Source: Blumeriella jaapii
Taxonomy: Eukaryota > Ascomycota > Leotiomycetes > Helotiales > Drepanopezizaceae
Direction of reading: 5' to 3'
NCBI GenBank assembly: GCA_009599575.1
Contig: VWND01000095.1
Location: forward strand, 248,001 to 312,000
DNA: 64,000 bases
Shown here in pieces: positions 44,313-56,039 of this stretch (its first letter is position 1; each line of letters starts with the position of its first letter). Position numbers and translations under genes: made by a program. Under the pieces are notes generated by a model. That model was not told the origin of the DNA and did not search any database. It was given only the letters and a program-made list of their open reading frames with translations.

Positions 44313-46470
44313 ATAAAAAGAAAATCGGCAGCCTGGGAAAATAGTATAATTTTTTGTATTATTCTACTGGCGTCGCTATCGAAATTAGCACCGCGAATGA
44401 AATTCGATTTTTTCGCGCTTCGCATAGCGTCGTAAATCTGTTATAATTAATTAAGATTTTTGTTACGTTTTATAGCGTCGTTTTGATGGCGAAATTAAAT
44501 CTTTCGGAAATGCAAATAAAAAATTTTAATACAACGAGCGTAAAAAGCTGTGGGGGGGTAAGATTTCGGCCAATAAAGCTTGCGTTTATTACAGTTTAAT
44601 AGAACTTAATGTTCGGCCAACCAAGCTTTTTTTAGAATTATACTATGATTTCCGAAGTTGATAATTAAAAAAGAAATAAACGATTGTATTCGATTATTAA
44701 TAATAAAATTAAAAAGCGTAAAATATATAATTAAATGGCTACGAGCTTTATTATACCTTTTTACAGAAAAAAAAGCCGGGAAAAATTAAATCAAAAGTTT
44801 TAAAAAAAAAAAAAAGGACTTGATCAACGCCGAATCGATTAACGCATAACCGTTCGCTTTAAAATCGGCGAGCGTTTTTATTTTGTACGAAAAGCTATTT
44901 TTGGTAAGTATAACGGGAATTATTAATAAATCGCTATCAAAAAGCTTTCGAACGTCAAAATAACGTATATCGCGCAACACGCCCAAAAAAAAAGCTTTGC
45001 TTAGGCCTGGGCGTTTTTCCGACTAGCGGAAAAGCTTTTAATTTTCTTATATGCGTTTTGGAAATCGTTTGGAAAAGGGTTTTCGTTTTTACTATTATTA
45101 TTAAAAAGCGAATCTTCGGCCGGCTCGACCTCGTTTATATCTACCAGCCTGGAAAAGCCTTTGGATAAAACCGAAGATCGGCCCGTAAAAGATCGTGCAA
45201 ATTAGCCTCGAACCTTTTGGTATGAAATAAAAAACGAGCGTTGTCGTTGGTCCGATCGAAAAGAAAAAACGCCAAAAGGAGCGTTTTGGCGTGGAAAAAG
45301 AAAAAAAACAGAAAACTGAAAAAAAGCTTATAAAACACCAGAACGACTTTCGTACGTACGATTTGACTCGTAGTACGCTTTAATTGAGAACCTACCATTT
45401 TAATAAATAATAGATTTGATTGAAAAGCGATTCGCGTATAAAATTCGTTTAGCTAATTAATTTTATTTTTTTTATCGAACGGCGATAAGCCAATTTTTAA
45501 AAGTCGTTGTACGCGCTTATTTCAAATGCAGCTTTTCTCGTAAACGCTTTGGTATTTTATCGCGAAGAGCGTTTCGAAGCTGTTTGTCAGTTTGTATTTG
45601 GACGTTCGCTGCGAAAATAGAAAATCGCAGATAAAAGCGCCAAAAGTCGTCGTGCGTATTTATTGCAAGCATTTTAAATTCGTTTTCGGCCTTTTGAACG
45701 TCGGAAAAGTCGGCCAGAAAATCGGCGACCTTTTTAATTAATTTTTCGGAAAAAGTAAGGTCGGAACGGTTCAAAATACGGAGGGTCAGGAATTCTTTTG
45801 CTACGCTTTCGGTCTGATCGAATATATAATTTTTGCGGAATCGATCGCTAGCGAAATAGTCGTGGTAAAATTCGAAATTGTCGAAAATTTTAATTTTTTA
45901 ATGGCGTGTTTTATAATTTTTATTATTATTTAATTTAAATTTAAAATTCGAAACGCGTTTTATACGAGCTAATCGAAAGTCAGCAAATAAATGGAAACCA
46001 TAGCGTTTAAAAAGCGCGCTAAGATTTTGGCCGTTATAGAAAAATTTAAAAAGAATTCGCGAAAAGCGTGGAAGTTGATTTGCAGCGTTTGTTGGTTGAA
46101 ATAAAACGTTGCGAGAAAAAGCAGCAGATTCGCGATTGGTAAAAATACGTTCGATAAATTTTACCAAACGCTTTGATTAAAAGGTTTATCGCAATCGTAT
46201 AATTTCCAGAAATTGTCGTTCACGCTTTTGCGCTTTTTTTAATTAATTTTGCAAAAGTTTTAACTGAATGTTTTCAGCGCTAGGCTGCAAGAAAAAAGTG
46301 GCAGGCGAAATAGTTAACGCTCTGCCTTTTCTTTTATTTTTTTTTTTTCGGGAGGAGGACTGTTTTTCAAAAAAAAAAGCTTTTGGGGAAGGCTGCTTTT
46401 TCGCTAATTGAAAAAAGGGAGGTTATAATATAATAGCAGAAGCTGAAAAGCTCTGTTAAAGGGAAGATCG
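40730..46470 (-). pseudogene. G6 gag-pol remnant including chromodomain
   Basis: Minus-strand map: gag 46470-45020 (frames at 46167-45898 and 45774-45517); protease 44986-44786 with catalytic triplet DFK (44866-44858) then ANGYALIDSALIK; RT N-terminal half open for 190 codons (44046-43474), with VFSKAASNELAFYRPYDHKI, RFCIDYRAFNNI and RIFTKLDI; RNase H about 42960-42480; integrase 42292-41340 with VRKMHDQIS, a His to Tyr change in the HHCC site, and a SPFEIIYGY segment near 41500; C-terminal tail 41251-40970 with NRLRKTADDALSDQ and KYEIEKLIACRMQRK; chromodomain to about 40730. Confidence 0.85.
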
Positions 46471-46608
46471 TTAAACAAATGCTATTTTTCGCGAAATGCG
46501 GAAATAAGCTTTTTCACGACCGGTCGATTATCTTGGTATGATCCGTGAAAAATTCGAAAGAAAAAATAGTTTACGCCGTCGCCAGCGTAGAAAAAGAATT
46601 ATTAATAA

Positions 46609-46870
46609 TATAACGATTTAATCAGTCGGAAGGCTGGAAAATCAATCAACTGGTCGCCGTATTCATATGGTATAAAACGAGCCTTTGGTTTTGTAACAAA
46701 AATATTCACTTAGAATTAACAACTGCAAAAGGCAGAGATTGCTAAAGGGAGAAAGCCTTATATACATGATAGTTTCCATAGTTAATGGGAGACCCACCAG
46801 GAGACCAGGGAGCTTGCAACTATACGTAGTTGCTGGGGTGACGCGAGGGGCAAACGAGTGAGTCGTCACA
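46609..46870 (-). repeat. G6 5' LTR
   Basis: 262 bp, TATAACGATT..GTCGTCACA, followed by the GTTTC target duplication. Confidence 0.9.
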
Positions 46871-47936
46871 GTTTCGAAATAATTAATAAAATCGGTTATA
46901 AACTGAATCGCGAACATTTGGCATCGTTTTAATTTTTTATTAGCTTCGACCGAGTTTTTAATCCGGGCGTATTTTTAATAAAGCCAGATTTTTAAAAAAA
47001 CCCAGGTTATAAATTTATCGATTTTTAAAAGGTTTTTATAATAAATTCGGATATATACGATTCGTTTTTTAATTAAATCGAATAAATAGTTTTTTTCGCG
47101 ATTAAAACTTATAAATCCGATCGGAAAATACTTTTTTTAGCGAAATAATTTTTTATTTTCAATAACCAGTATTTAATATCGTTTTTAAAAAAAGTGAAAA
47201 TTAATAATAATTTCGATTTAAAAAAGTTTTTAAATCGTTATAATATATAACTAGCAAAAAAAAAATTAGCGAATTCGGCTTTTAAGATAATCGGTTCGCT
47301 TTTTAAATTTTATAAAAATTAAAAGCGAAATGAAAATAATAATAATGTTGTAAAAGCTTGGTTATTAAATAGCGGATTTTCAAAAAAAAAGCAAATTGCG
47401 GTAAAAATCAAAAGCAATTTGGTTGATTCCGGAAAATGCAAAAGCTTTAGCAAAAAATCGTTGCAGCTTTATTTGCTAAGCTTTTATAACTGCGAATTTA
47501 GCTTTTATAATTTTATTTTTTTCGCGTTCTGCTTTTAATTAAGTTTTAATACGTAAAAAAGTTTCGGAACGGAAAAAGGAAAAATTGCGTAATCGTTCGT
47601 TAGCGGCAAAAAGTTGCGAAATAAATTAAAACGGGAAAAAAAAAAAAAAGAGTCGGAAAATAAAAACTTATCGTCGGTCTGATTTTCGTAATTATCGTTT
47701 ACTTCGGTCGCTATATTATTTAACGTCCGAATACTTAGTAAAATAATATTAATAAAATTAAAATTTTAGCTTGGAAAATATTTTTTTTTTTAAAATCTGT
47801 TGAATTCTTTTTTTCGTTGCGGATTAATCGTAAAGCCGATCGGTTTTCTATTAAAATCTAAAGCCTGAAATATACGGAGTTAAATAAATAATAAAAAAAA
47901 ATACTTGCCGGCCGGTCCTGAAAAAAAAATTCAGAA

Positions 47937-48154
47937 TGTTAGAATGTATCAGAAAATAAACCAAAAAGCAAAGCATTTATTTAATTAATATATTAAATTT
48001 TAGGAATTTAAAAAAATACAAAAGGTCCGTTTAATTATATTTTTGAATCCATCTGGGTCGTGCCTGCTCGGGCCACTGACCGAAAGCCGAAGGCCGAAAG
48101 CCGTTCGGCAAGGTTTCGGCCAAAGGCCGAGAACTTGGACCGTGCCCTCTGACA
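47937..48154 (-). repeat. P 5' LTR
   Basis: 218 bp. It begins TGTTAGAATG and ends CTCTGACA. The GC-rich core is retained almost unchanged. Confidence 0.9.
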
Positions 48155-51100
48155 TTAAATTTCTGCTTTTCGAATAAAAATTTTTATTTTTGTTTTACGT
48201 GCTGGCGGAATAAAGCCTGGCTACGATTTATTAAAAAATGCTTTCGTTTTTGAAAATTCAGAAAAGAATTTCGCGGCGATTTTTCTGTTAAACGTTTTTA
48301 ATTTTTAGCTTAATAAAGCTTCGCAAAAAAAAAAAATGCTTCGGTTGTATAGCCGGCGGCAGCTGTTTTTAAAAAGCTTATCGAAAGATTTATTTTAAGC
48401 TTAATTATCGCGAAGCGTCGGACGCGGATTATTATTTTAACGGATTATATTTTTAATTTTTTGTAAAGCTGAACGGTTTAATTTTGAATTTCTGAATTTG
48501 CGAAAAATTCGGATTTTTTTTATTTAAAAAATGGTTTTTGCTATATTTTAAGTTTTAATAAAAATCTGTTTAAATAAATATACGTTTGCAAAATGCAAAC
48601 TTTTCAGCTCGATTAATCGAGCTTTTCGATAAAATTCCGAAAATCTCGTAAATTAAAAAGTTTAACGAAACTTTCGTATTTTTATCGGATTAAATTTTTA
48701 ATAAAACCGTTTGCGTATATTTTATTTGTTAAAAAATATATAATTTTGAATTTTTTATTTTAATATTTTTAGCGAATTTATATATTGCTTATATCGACGT
48801 AGCGAAGTTTCGTAAAAAAATTTTTTTTGTTTTTTACGATTAGTTTAATCGTTTATTAATTGTCGCAATATACGTTTTATTTAAAAATAATATCGAATCG
48901 AAGCTTTTTGAAAAAACGTTGAAATGCTATTATTTTTTTTACGATCGTTATATAAGCAAATAATTCCGTTTTAATTAAAAAAATAATAATTGTGTTTTAT
49001 CGTATAGCTTTTTATAAAATAGCATTTCCGAAAAAAAAAAAAAAATATATTTCTGAAAGGATTTTCGAGTTTTTAAATCGTCGGCGAAAAAAACATCGGT
49101 GGAAATTATTAATTGGTTTTCCCGCTTTTTCCGATTATAAACGATTTTTAAAAATTTCGTTTTATAAAAATATCGAAGCGTTTAATTAGCTGTTTCGAAA
49201 TATTAAAAACTTAAATTGGTAAAAAAGTAAAAAAGCTGAAAGGCTGCGAAAGCCACGTCGGGTCGAAGCATAATAGCCGTATACAAAATTAAACCGATTT
49301 TTTTTTAATACTTTTTGATTTGCGTAAGCGTAGCTACGCCTAGGTTTTTAATAAATTCGCAGATTAGAAAAAACGTATTTAAAAAGCGCTTTTTGTATAT
49401 ACTAAACTTCGTAGCGATTTTTTCGATATACGAGTCGTAAAACAAAGAAATTTTCTTTTTTTGTTTGTTTCGTAAAATACGAATTTTAAAAAAATAATTT
49501 AGATTTTTTATATTTGTAAATTCGTAAGCTTTTTTCAGACCGAAAATAATTTCGTCGGCTTTTAACGAATAGAAACCGTGGTATAAAACTTAAATATTAT
49601 CGACGTAAAACGCTACGTATACGCTTCGTATTTCGTTGGCGAATATATAAGGTTTTTCGCTTATTAGTTCGAGCTTTAGCTTTTTTAAAATATTGGCAAA
49701 TTCGCCGTATTATAAAATTGAAAAGTTTTTTAATTTATATAAAGCTCGGTTTAGCTATATTATTATATTTAATTATTTGAATTTATTAAACAAATAATAC
49801 GTAATTGATTTATTTTTGGAATTTCGTTTTGTATTAACGAATATATTAATTATATCGAATTGCTTGATTTTCAAATCGAAATAAGCCGCTAGCGTTATAA
49901 CCGTTCGGAAAAAAACGAACTGCGAATATAACTGCGTATATAAAAAAAAATTAAAGCTTCGTTTTAAAAAATTTTTTTTACGACTAGTTTCGATTTGCAC
50001 CGTTGCAATTCGCTTAAACTGTTCGTTTTGTATATAAAAATTTATTTAAATAAAATAGGTTTTATAATTTTATTTTTTTTGATAATTTTTTAACATTTTT
50101 TGATTTTTAAGTTTTTGATTTCGGTTTTTTTTTTGCTTTTTTTCTGAATTGCTTTTTTATTTAATAGTTTTTTAATTCGTTTCAGTTTTTTAAAGCTTTC
50201 GGTAAATTGTTCCGATATTATTTTTAATCGGAAAATTAAATATTTCTTACCGATTTTTTTTTTATCGAAGCCGCTATTACTGCGTGGACAGCTTAAAATT
50301 TTTTTTTATTTATCTGAATCGGCTCGTTTATTTAAAACGTATAAACGAACTCGTCGATTTATTATTTAATAGATAGAGCTATTAATTAAAAAATTTCGCA
50401 TATCGTGGCGTATATTTCCGGTTTATCCGGCCAGTATAAAATAAAATTTGTACGATTTCGTTTGGCAGTTTCTAAAATCAGCTGCTTTTTATCGCTTATC
50501 GGAAACTTCGATTTGTTTTTTTTACTTTTTTTAAATAATGCTTTTTTTTTAATAATCAGCTTTGAAAAAGCTTCCAAAAGCAAGCGTTTAAATAGCTGCT
50601 TTATTTTAAATCGATCTAGCGTTTAATTTGTCGAGCGATAGCTTTTAATTATAATTTAAAAAATTGAATTACGCGTTTTTTTGTATAGAACCATTTTTAT
50701 ATTCGCGCCGAAGGATTTTTTAAAGTTTTGCTCCGTTTTATTTTGTTTTATAATAATAAGCTTTATTAGTCTGTTACTTTTTTTTAGATTTTTATAACTT
50801 TTTAACGCTTTTATCGCGTCGGTCAAAATATTTCGGATATATTTTACATATTTTCGATTAATAATTAATTTTAAAAATTAAAACTAGTCGGTAATAGCTT
50901 TATCGAAAAAGTTTTTATAAAAGATTATTATTTTCGAATTTTTTAAACGTTTAAATCGATCGTAAAAAAAGATTCGATCGCTTCGATTTTTATTAAATCT
51001 TTTACTTCCGAGAATTTAGCTTTTTTTGAAATATTTAAATCCATTAATATTAAAAATTTTTTTTTTTATCGTAAGCTTTGAAAGTTTATCAAAAAAGCTT

Positions 51101-52600
51101 AAAATCGGTTCTGATTCTGATAGCGGTTCCGGTGGAAAAAAACTTTATTTTTTTTTATAAAATCTGAAAAATATTCGTTTTGTAATAATAGCTTTTTTTT
51201 TATATTATTTCTTTTTTAGCACACCGAGTTTTGCTGGTTTGCGCCGCTATTAAAACCGCCCGTTAGTATTTGATATTTAGCATTTTAAGCTTTTTCGTTT
51301 TTCGCGTTTTCGATAAATTTTACGGTTTTTTAAAGTTTTAGTTTAATTATAAGACTTAAACTTTTAATTTTCGAAAAATAGAATTTAAACTCGTTAAATA
51401 CTACGTTTCGGCTCGTAATTATACGTATTAGCTAAAGCACCCAGATTTTGTAAATATTAAAAGCGTTATATTTAATTAAATATCCGATATATTTTTTCGA
51501 AAAAATTTTAAATTCTTTTTTATGTTTTATGGCCTTTCGATCTTTTATTATTAAATACGCACGAATTTCGTACGCATAAATTTTGCTTTAATTTAATTTA
51601 AAATCGGCCGTACGCGCTTTTATAATAACAGAATCGTAGTACCGGAAATATTATTTAAATTAATTATATAAAATTTTATTTGAAAATTTAAATTGTTTTT
51701 TCGCAAGCGGCGATATATTATACAAATGCGCTGCTACTTTTATCGTTTCGAGCCAAAAAAAAATTAAAAGGCCCGTTTTAATTTTTATTTTTATCGAACG
51801 CTTAATTACTTTTTTTTTTGCTCGTTCGATCGAGTTATTTAGCTGGTATACGTAAAATAAAATCATCAAATTAATATTTTCGCGCTTCGCTTATTTCTGA
51901 TATTTCGAAATAATGTTTTTTTATTTTGAAATTACCGACGATTCGTTATTTTATCGAATTTTGCATATAAAAAAGTTGTATTAGCGTTTTATTTATGCGT
52001 CGAACGTTTAGAAACGGTTCAGAACGACTTTTATACTTTTCGTTTTAATAGCTAAAACCTAAATCTTTTTATTATATTCGTTTTTTATTAAAAATATTTA
52101 CGTCGAGCCGTTATAAGCTTTTTTACGACTTTTGAAATAATCGTAAAAATTTCAGCCGATACGAAAAAAAAGCTTAAAAGATTTGTTTTCTGATATTGCT
52201 TTTAAAATCATTTGTTTTAAATGCGTAATAGCATATTTTTCGCATTTTATTTTAATTAAACCTTTGATTTTTATTTTACGAATGTTTTCGATCAGCTTTT
52301 CGAACGCGTTTTTATCCAAATGGTCCGAACGAAAATATTATAAGCGCGTATCGTTATTCCGATCGTAAATAAACACGCTGCTTTTTTTAAACTTATGGCG
52401 CGTACGACGTTTCGGAATTATATAAATTATTAGGCCGGACGAATCACGTTTTAAAAAATTTAAATTATCACGTAGAAAAATACGAACAAAAAAAACAATT
52501 AATTTTAATATATTCAAAAATATATAAAAATCGGCGATCGTTTAATATTAACGTTTTAAAATAAAACTTTTAAAACTTTTAAAACGAAAAGTATTATTTG
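48155..52600 (-). pseudogene. M integrase, RT and RNase H remnants (Copia order)
   Basis: Minus-strand readings: integrase C-terminal segment SIERAKKKVIKRS and FWLETIKVAAHLYN (51869-51660); RT segment FFRTVITLAAYFDLKIKQFD with INIFVNTKRN (50000-49773); a YVDN form of the Copia catalytic YVDD at 49607-49596; and a possible RNase H ASDAS motif near 48390. The second catalytic Asp has become Asn by G-to-A change. The stretch between 50,000 and 51,660 should be the integrase-RT linker. Confidence 0.78.
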
Positions 52601-54642
52601 ACCTTTGAAACTAATAATTTTTTTTAGCCAAAAGACTAGCGGAAATAATATTAGTAATAAAATCTGAAACGAACGCTACGTTATTAAAAACTATATTTCA
52701 GAGTTTTTTATTTTTTTTACGAAAAGCTTTTTTTATCAAACGACTTTTTTTCCCGACGATTGGAAAATTCTGTATATTTGCATAAACGCTGTTGATAAAA
52801 TTATTAACTTTTTTATAAGATTTTTCGATAAAAAAATTTTTATCGTTTATTAAATAAATTTTAGAACAATTATTAAAAAAAATACTTTTATTTAAAAAAT
52901 AATATTAATTAAGTTTCAAAATCAAAACGTTGATTCCGAAATGCTTTTTAATCGCATCAAAGCAAAAAAAAAAAAAAAATTACGGTAAAAAAAAAAACTT
53001 TTTTTTGGTCGTTTTTAAAAATTAATTTTGAAATCTGTTTTGATTTGATTATTAAAATTTCAAGGATTTTTTTATTACTTACGACCATTTAAATACCTTT
53101 TTTATTCAAAGCTTTTAAAGCTTTTTTATAATTGAAAAACAGCTTTTTTTCGCATTTCAGCGATTTTCTATCTATTTAAAAAATTGGAAAAAGTCTTTTT
53201 TTTACAACGATTATTTATTACATACAAAAGCTTTTTACAATCGGTTAAAAAATAAAAATAGCGCTTTTTGAAAATGTCGTATAAATAATTATATTTTTTT
53301 TCTTTTTTTTTTTTTTTTTTTTTCTTTTTTTTTTCTACGATTTTTCGAAATATCGTTGTTTTCAAAATCGAAAAGGGAAATAGCGAAAACTCCGACCTTT
53401 CGGCCTGAATTATCGAATTCTCGGTTGTTTTTAAAAAAAAAAATTATAAAACTTAATTCGATTAAAATCTTTTTTATAAAAAGGCCGGCAAATTCGTTTT
53501 TTAAATATTCAGCTTTTTTGCCGTTCGTTTATTATAAATTAATATATGCGGCGACTGCGTCGAAAAAATCGGTAGCAGTATAACGGCCATTTATATTAGA
53601 AATCTTATATTCGACAGCTGCTTTGTAAGCGATCTGCTATTTTTTTATTTATTCGGTTATATTTATCTTTTCCGCTATACGCTTTGCGAAAAGTGTTTTT
53701 ATAATTAAATCTGACGGAATTAATTACGGAAAAATATACAAAGGTAATATTCTTTTTTAAAATACGAACGAATGCTTAAAATAACTTCTGCTTTTTTTCA
53801 TAATATAAATCTTTGATTTTACGCATATTTCCATTTATTAAAATTTTTTTTTGCAAGTTAGTATAAAAAGTGGCGTACGCTTTTTTATTATTAATAGCGT
53901 TGATTTTCGATTAATCAATTGCAAAGTTTATTAAATTGATTTTATAATTAAAAAGATTTAGTCGAGCAATTTTTAATAAGCAGTAACGTATTCCTGCCAT
54001 TTTTTAAGCTTTTTTAAATGGTTTTTGAAAAAATAATCGATTTTATTTTTTAAATCGTCGAAAATTAAATTGGCTGGTCGAGGCTTATCGGAAAAATTAT
54101 TAATCGTAACGGCGGCTTTTTTTGCTTCGGTTATACTATTGTATTCGGCGTATTTTCTATCGTAGTTTGCTTGGCGCTTTTTGTTTTTTTAATTAATAAA
54201 CTGATACGAAAACTGTTTTTATGGTCGTTTATTAATAAAAAAGCGAAATAAAAGGTTAAGATCGGTGTAATCGAAGAAAAAAATCTTTAATCGATGAAAT
54301 TTGTACGTTTTTAATCAAAAGATCTACGATTTTGGATCGTAAAAAAAAATCTTTTTTTTCGTAAGGGCCGATATATTATTTTCGTTATGAAGGATCGATT
54401 AATTGAATTGAAAAAAATAGAAAAATAAAAATAAAATTTATAAATTAAAAAAATCGAAGAATTGATGCTTTCCGCATTTTCAATAGCTTTTTATCGATTC
54501 GTAGCTTTTTGCTAAATAAAAAAAACTTTGCAAAGTATAATTTTCTACGAATTTTTTTAACAATTCGAATAGATTAACCGGTAAAAGTTTCTAACGAGTT
54601 TCCTAGCGTATGCATTGCAGAAAAAAGCTTATTAATTAGCTT

Positions 54643-54655
54643 CGGGGCTTATAAC
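54643..54655 (-). other. M primer-binding site, resembling complement of initiator tRNA-Met anticodon arm
   Basis: Directly inside the 5' LTR the minus strand reads GTTATAAGCCCCG. The expected complement of the initiator tRNA-Met anticodon loop (CTCATAA between GGG and CCC) is TTATGAGCCC; one G-to-A change explains the difference. Copia-type elements of this sort prime from a cleaved half tRNA. Confidence 0.5.
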
Positions 54656-54957
54656 TGTCGTATATAGCCGAATAATCGGTAAAAACTCTTACCGGAAGCT
54701 GAAACGGATAAATTATATACAATAAAATATTATTTGTATTATTTTAAATCTGACTGGCGAGTTTTCCGCAGAAGACGGAAGGTTCGGGCTCGCTTAGTCA
54801 GTCGCTCGGAAAAACTAGTTTCCGAGAAGGCTCGTTATCACGTGACTACGAGCCTTTCCGAGCTCCAGGAACATTTAACTACTGAAAGCGTACAGAAAGA
54901 ATAAATCTGGAACAAAAGAAATGAAAGGAAATAAAGGAATGTAAATATAGCGCAACA
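54656..54957 (-). repeat. M 5' LTR
   Basis: 302 bp, better preserved than the 3' copy. The centre of the palindrome contains CACGTG (54839-54844). Confidence 0.9.
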
Positions 54958-55661
54958 GATTTCTTTTTTAGCAAAACTTTTTAACTTCTGCTATTACATT
55001 TTAACTTTTCTTTTTTTAATCAGCGAAAAAGCAGTTTTTTCCAGAAGCTTTTTTTTTTGAAAAACAGTCTTCCCCCCGAAAAAAGAAAACAAAAAAAAAG
55101 GCAGAGCGCCAACTATTTCGCCTGTTATCTTTTTGCAATTTAGCGCTGAAAGCGTTTAGTTAAGACTTTTGCAAAATCAATTAAAAAAAGCGCAAAAGCG
55201 TAAACGACAACTTCTGGAGATTATACGACTGCGACAAACTTTTTAATCAAAGCGTTTAATAAAATCTATCGAACGTGCTTCTGCCAATCGCGAATTTGCC
55301 GTTCCATTTTTTTTCGCAACGTTTTATTTCAACCGATAAACGCTGCAAATTAATTTTCACGCTTTTCGCGAAACTTTTTTTGGATTTTTTTCTGACGGCC
55401 AAAACTTTAGCGCGTTTTTTTAAACGCTATAATTTTTATTTATCTGCTGACTTTCGACTAGCTTATATAAAACGCGTTTCGAACTTTGAGTTTAAGCTAA
55501 ATAATAATAAAAATTACAAAGCACGCTATTGAAAAATTAAAGTTTTCGATAATTTCGAATTTTACTACGACTATTTCGCTAGCGATCGATTTCGCAAAAA
55601 TTATATATTCGATTAAACCGAAAGCGTAGCAAAAGAATTTTTTACTTCGCGTATTTTAAAC
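54958..55661 (+). pseudogene. G3 leader and gag N-terminal part
   Basis: The segment between M and G5 is collinear with G5 56070-56760. It begins at the repeated GATTT and reads into gag with several stops at former Gln and Trp codons. It ends at TAAAC, the target site of G5. Confidence 0.7.
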
Positions 55662-55930
55662 TGTGACGATTCACTCTGTTGCCACCTTTCGTGTCTCCCC
55701 AGCAATTACGTATAGCTGCAAGCTCCCTGGTCTCCTGGTGGGTCTCTTTATCAACTGTGGAAACTATTCATATATATAAAGCTTTTTTTTTTTAGCAACT
55801 TCTGCCTTTTGCAATTGTTAATTTTAAATAAATATTTTTGTTACAAAACCAAAGGCTCGTTTCTTATATTATATAAACTCGGCGACCAGTTAACTGATCT
55901 TCCAGCTTTCCGATTGATTAAATCGTTATA
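55662..55930 (+). repeat. G5 5' LTR
   Basis: 269 bp, TGTGACGATT..AATCGTTATA, preceded by TAAAC. Confidence 0.9.
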
Positions 55931-56039
55931 TTGTTAATAATTCTTTTTCTACGCTAGCGACGGCATAAACTATTTCTTTTTTCGAATTTTTCACGGGTTA
56001 TACTAAAATGATCGACCGGTCGTAAAAAGGCTTATTTCC

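Larger units (their letters stand above)
40465..46870 (-). mobile_element. G6: chromovirus inserted in P
   Basis: 6406 bp with 262-bp LTRs (40465-40726, 46609-46870), flanked by a perfect GTTTC duplication (40460-40464, 46871-46875). Coding is on the minus strand. The polypurine tract next to the 3' LTR reads GGACGGGGGAGTAG on the minus strand and is better preserved than in the other copies. It is the least damaged of the four chromoviruses in several stretches, in agreement with a late position in the stack. Confidence 0.9.
33618..48154 (-). mobile_element. P: Ty3/Gypsy element inserted in M, interrupted by N and G6
   Basis: Two 218-bp LTRs (33618-33835, 47937-48154) are flanked by a perfect TTAAA duplication (33613-33617, 48155-48159). 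Without N and G6 it is about 6.26 kb. Minus-strand order from the right: gag (47900-46876, then 40464-40030 across G6), protease, RT, RNase H, then integrase after the N insertion. RT before integrase is the Gypsy order. It differs in LTR and sequence from the G1/G3/G5/G6 chromoviruses and from G2. Confidence 0.88.
32185..54957 (-). mobile_element. M: Ty1/Copia element inserted in G3, interrupted by P
   Basis: Two 302-bp LTRs (32185-32486, 54656-54957; TGTCG..CAACA) are flanked by a perfect GATTT duplication (32180-32184, 54958-54962). Without P the element is about 8.2 kb, long for Copia. Minus-strand order from the right is: primer site, gag, integrase, RT, RNase H. Integrase before RT is the Copia arrangement. 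P is inserted near the RNase H end (48154/33618). The left arm (32487-33617) is longer than the rest of RNase H would need and is partly unexplained. The 52.6-54.6 kb stretch should hold gag but is too eroded to read. Confidence 0.85.
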
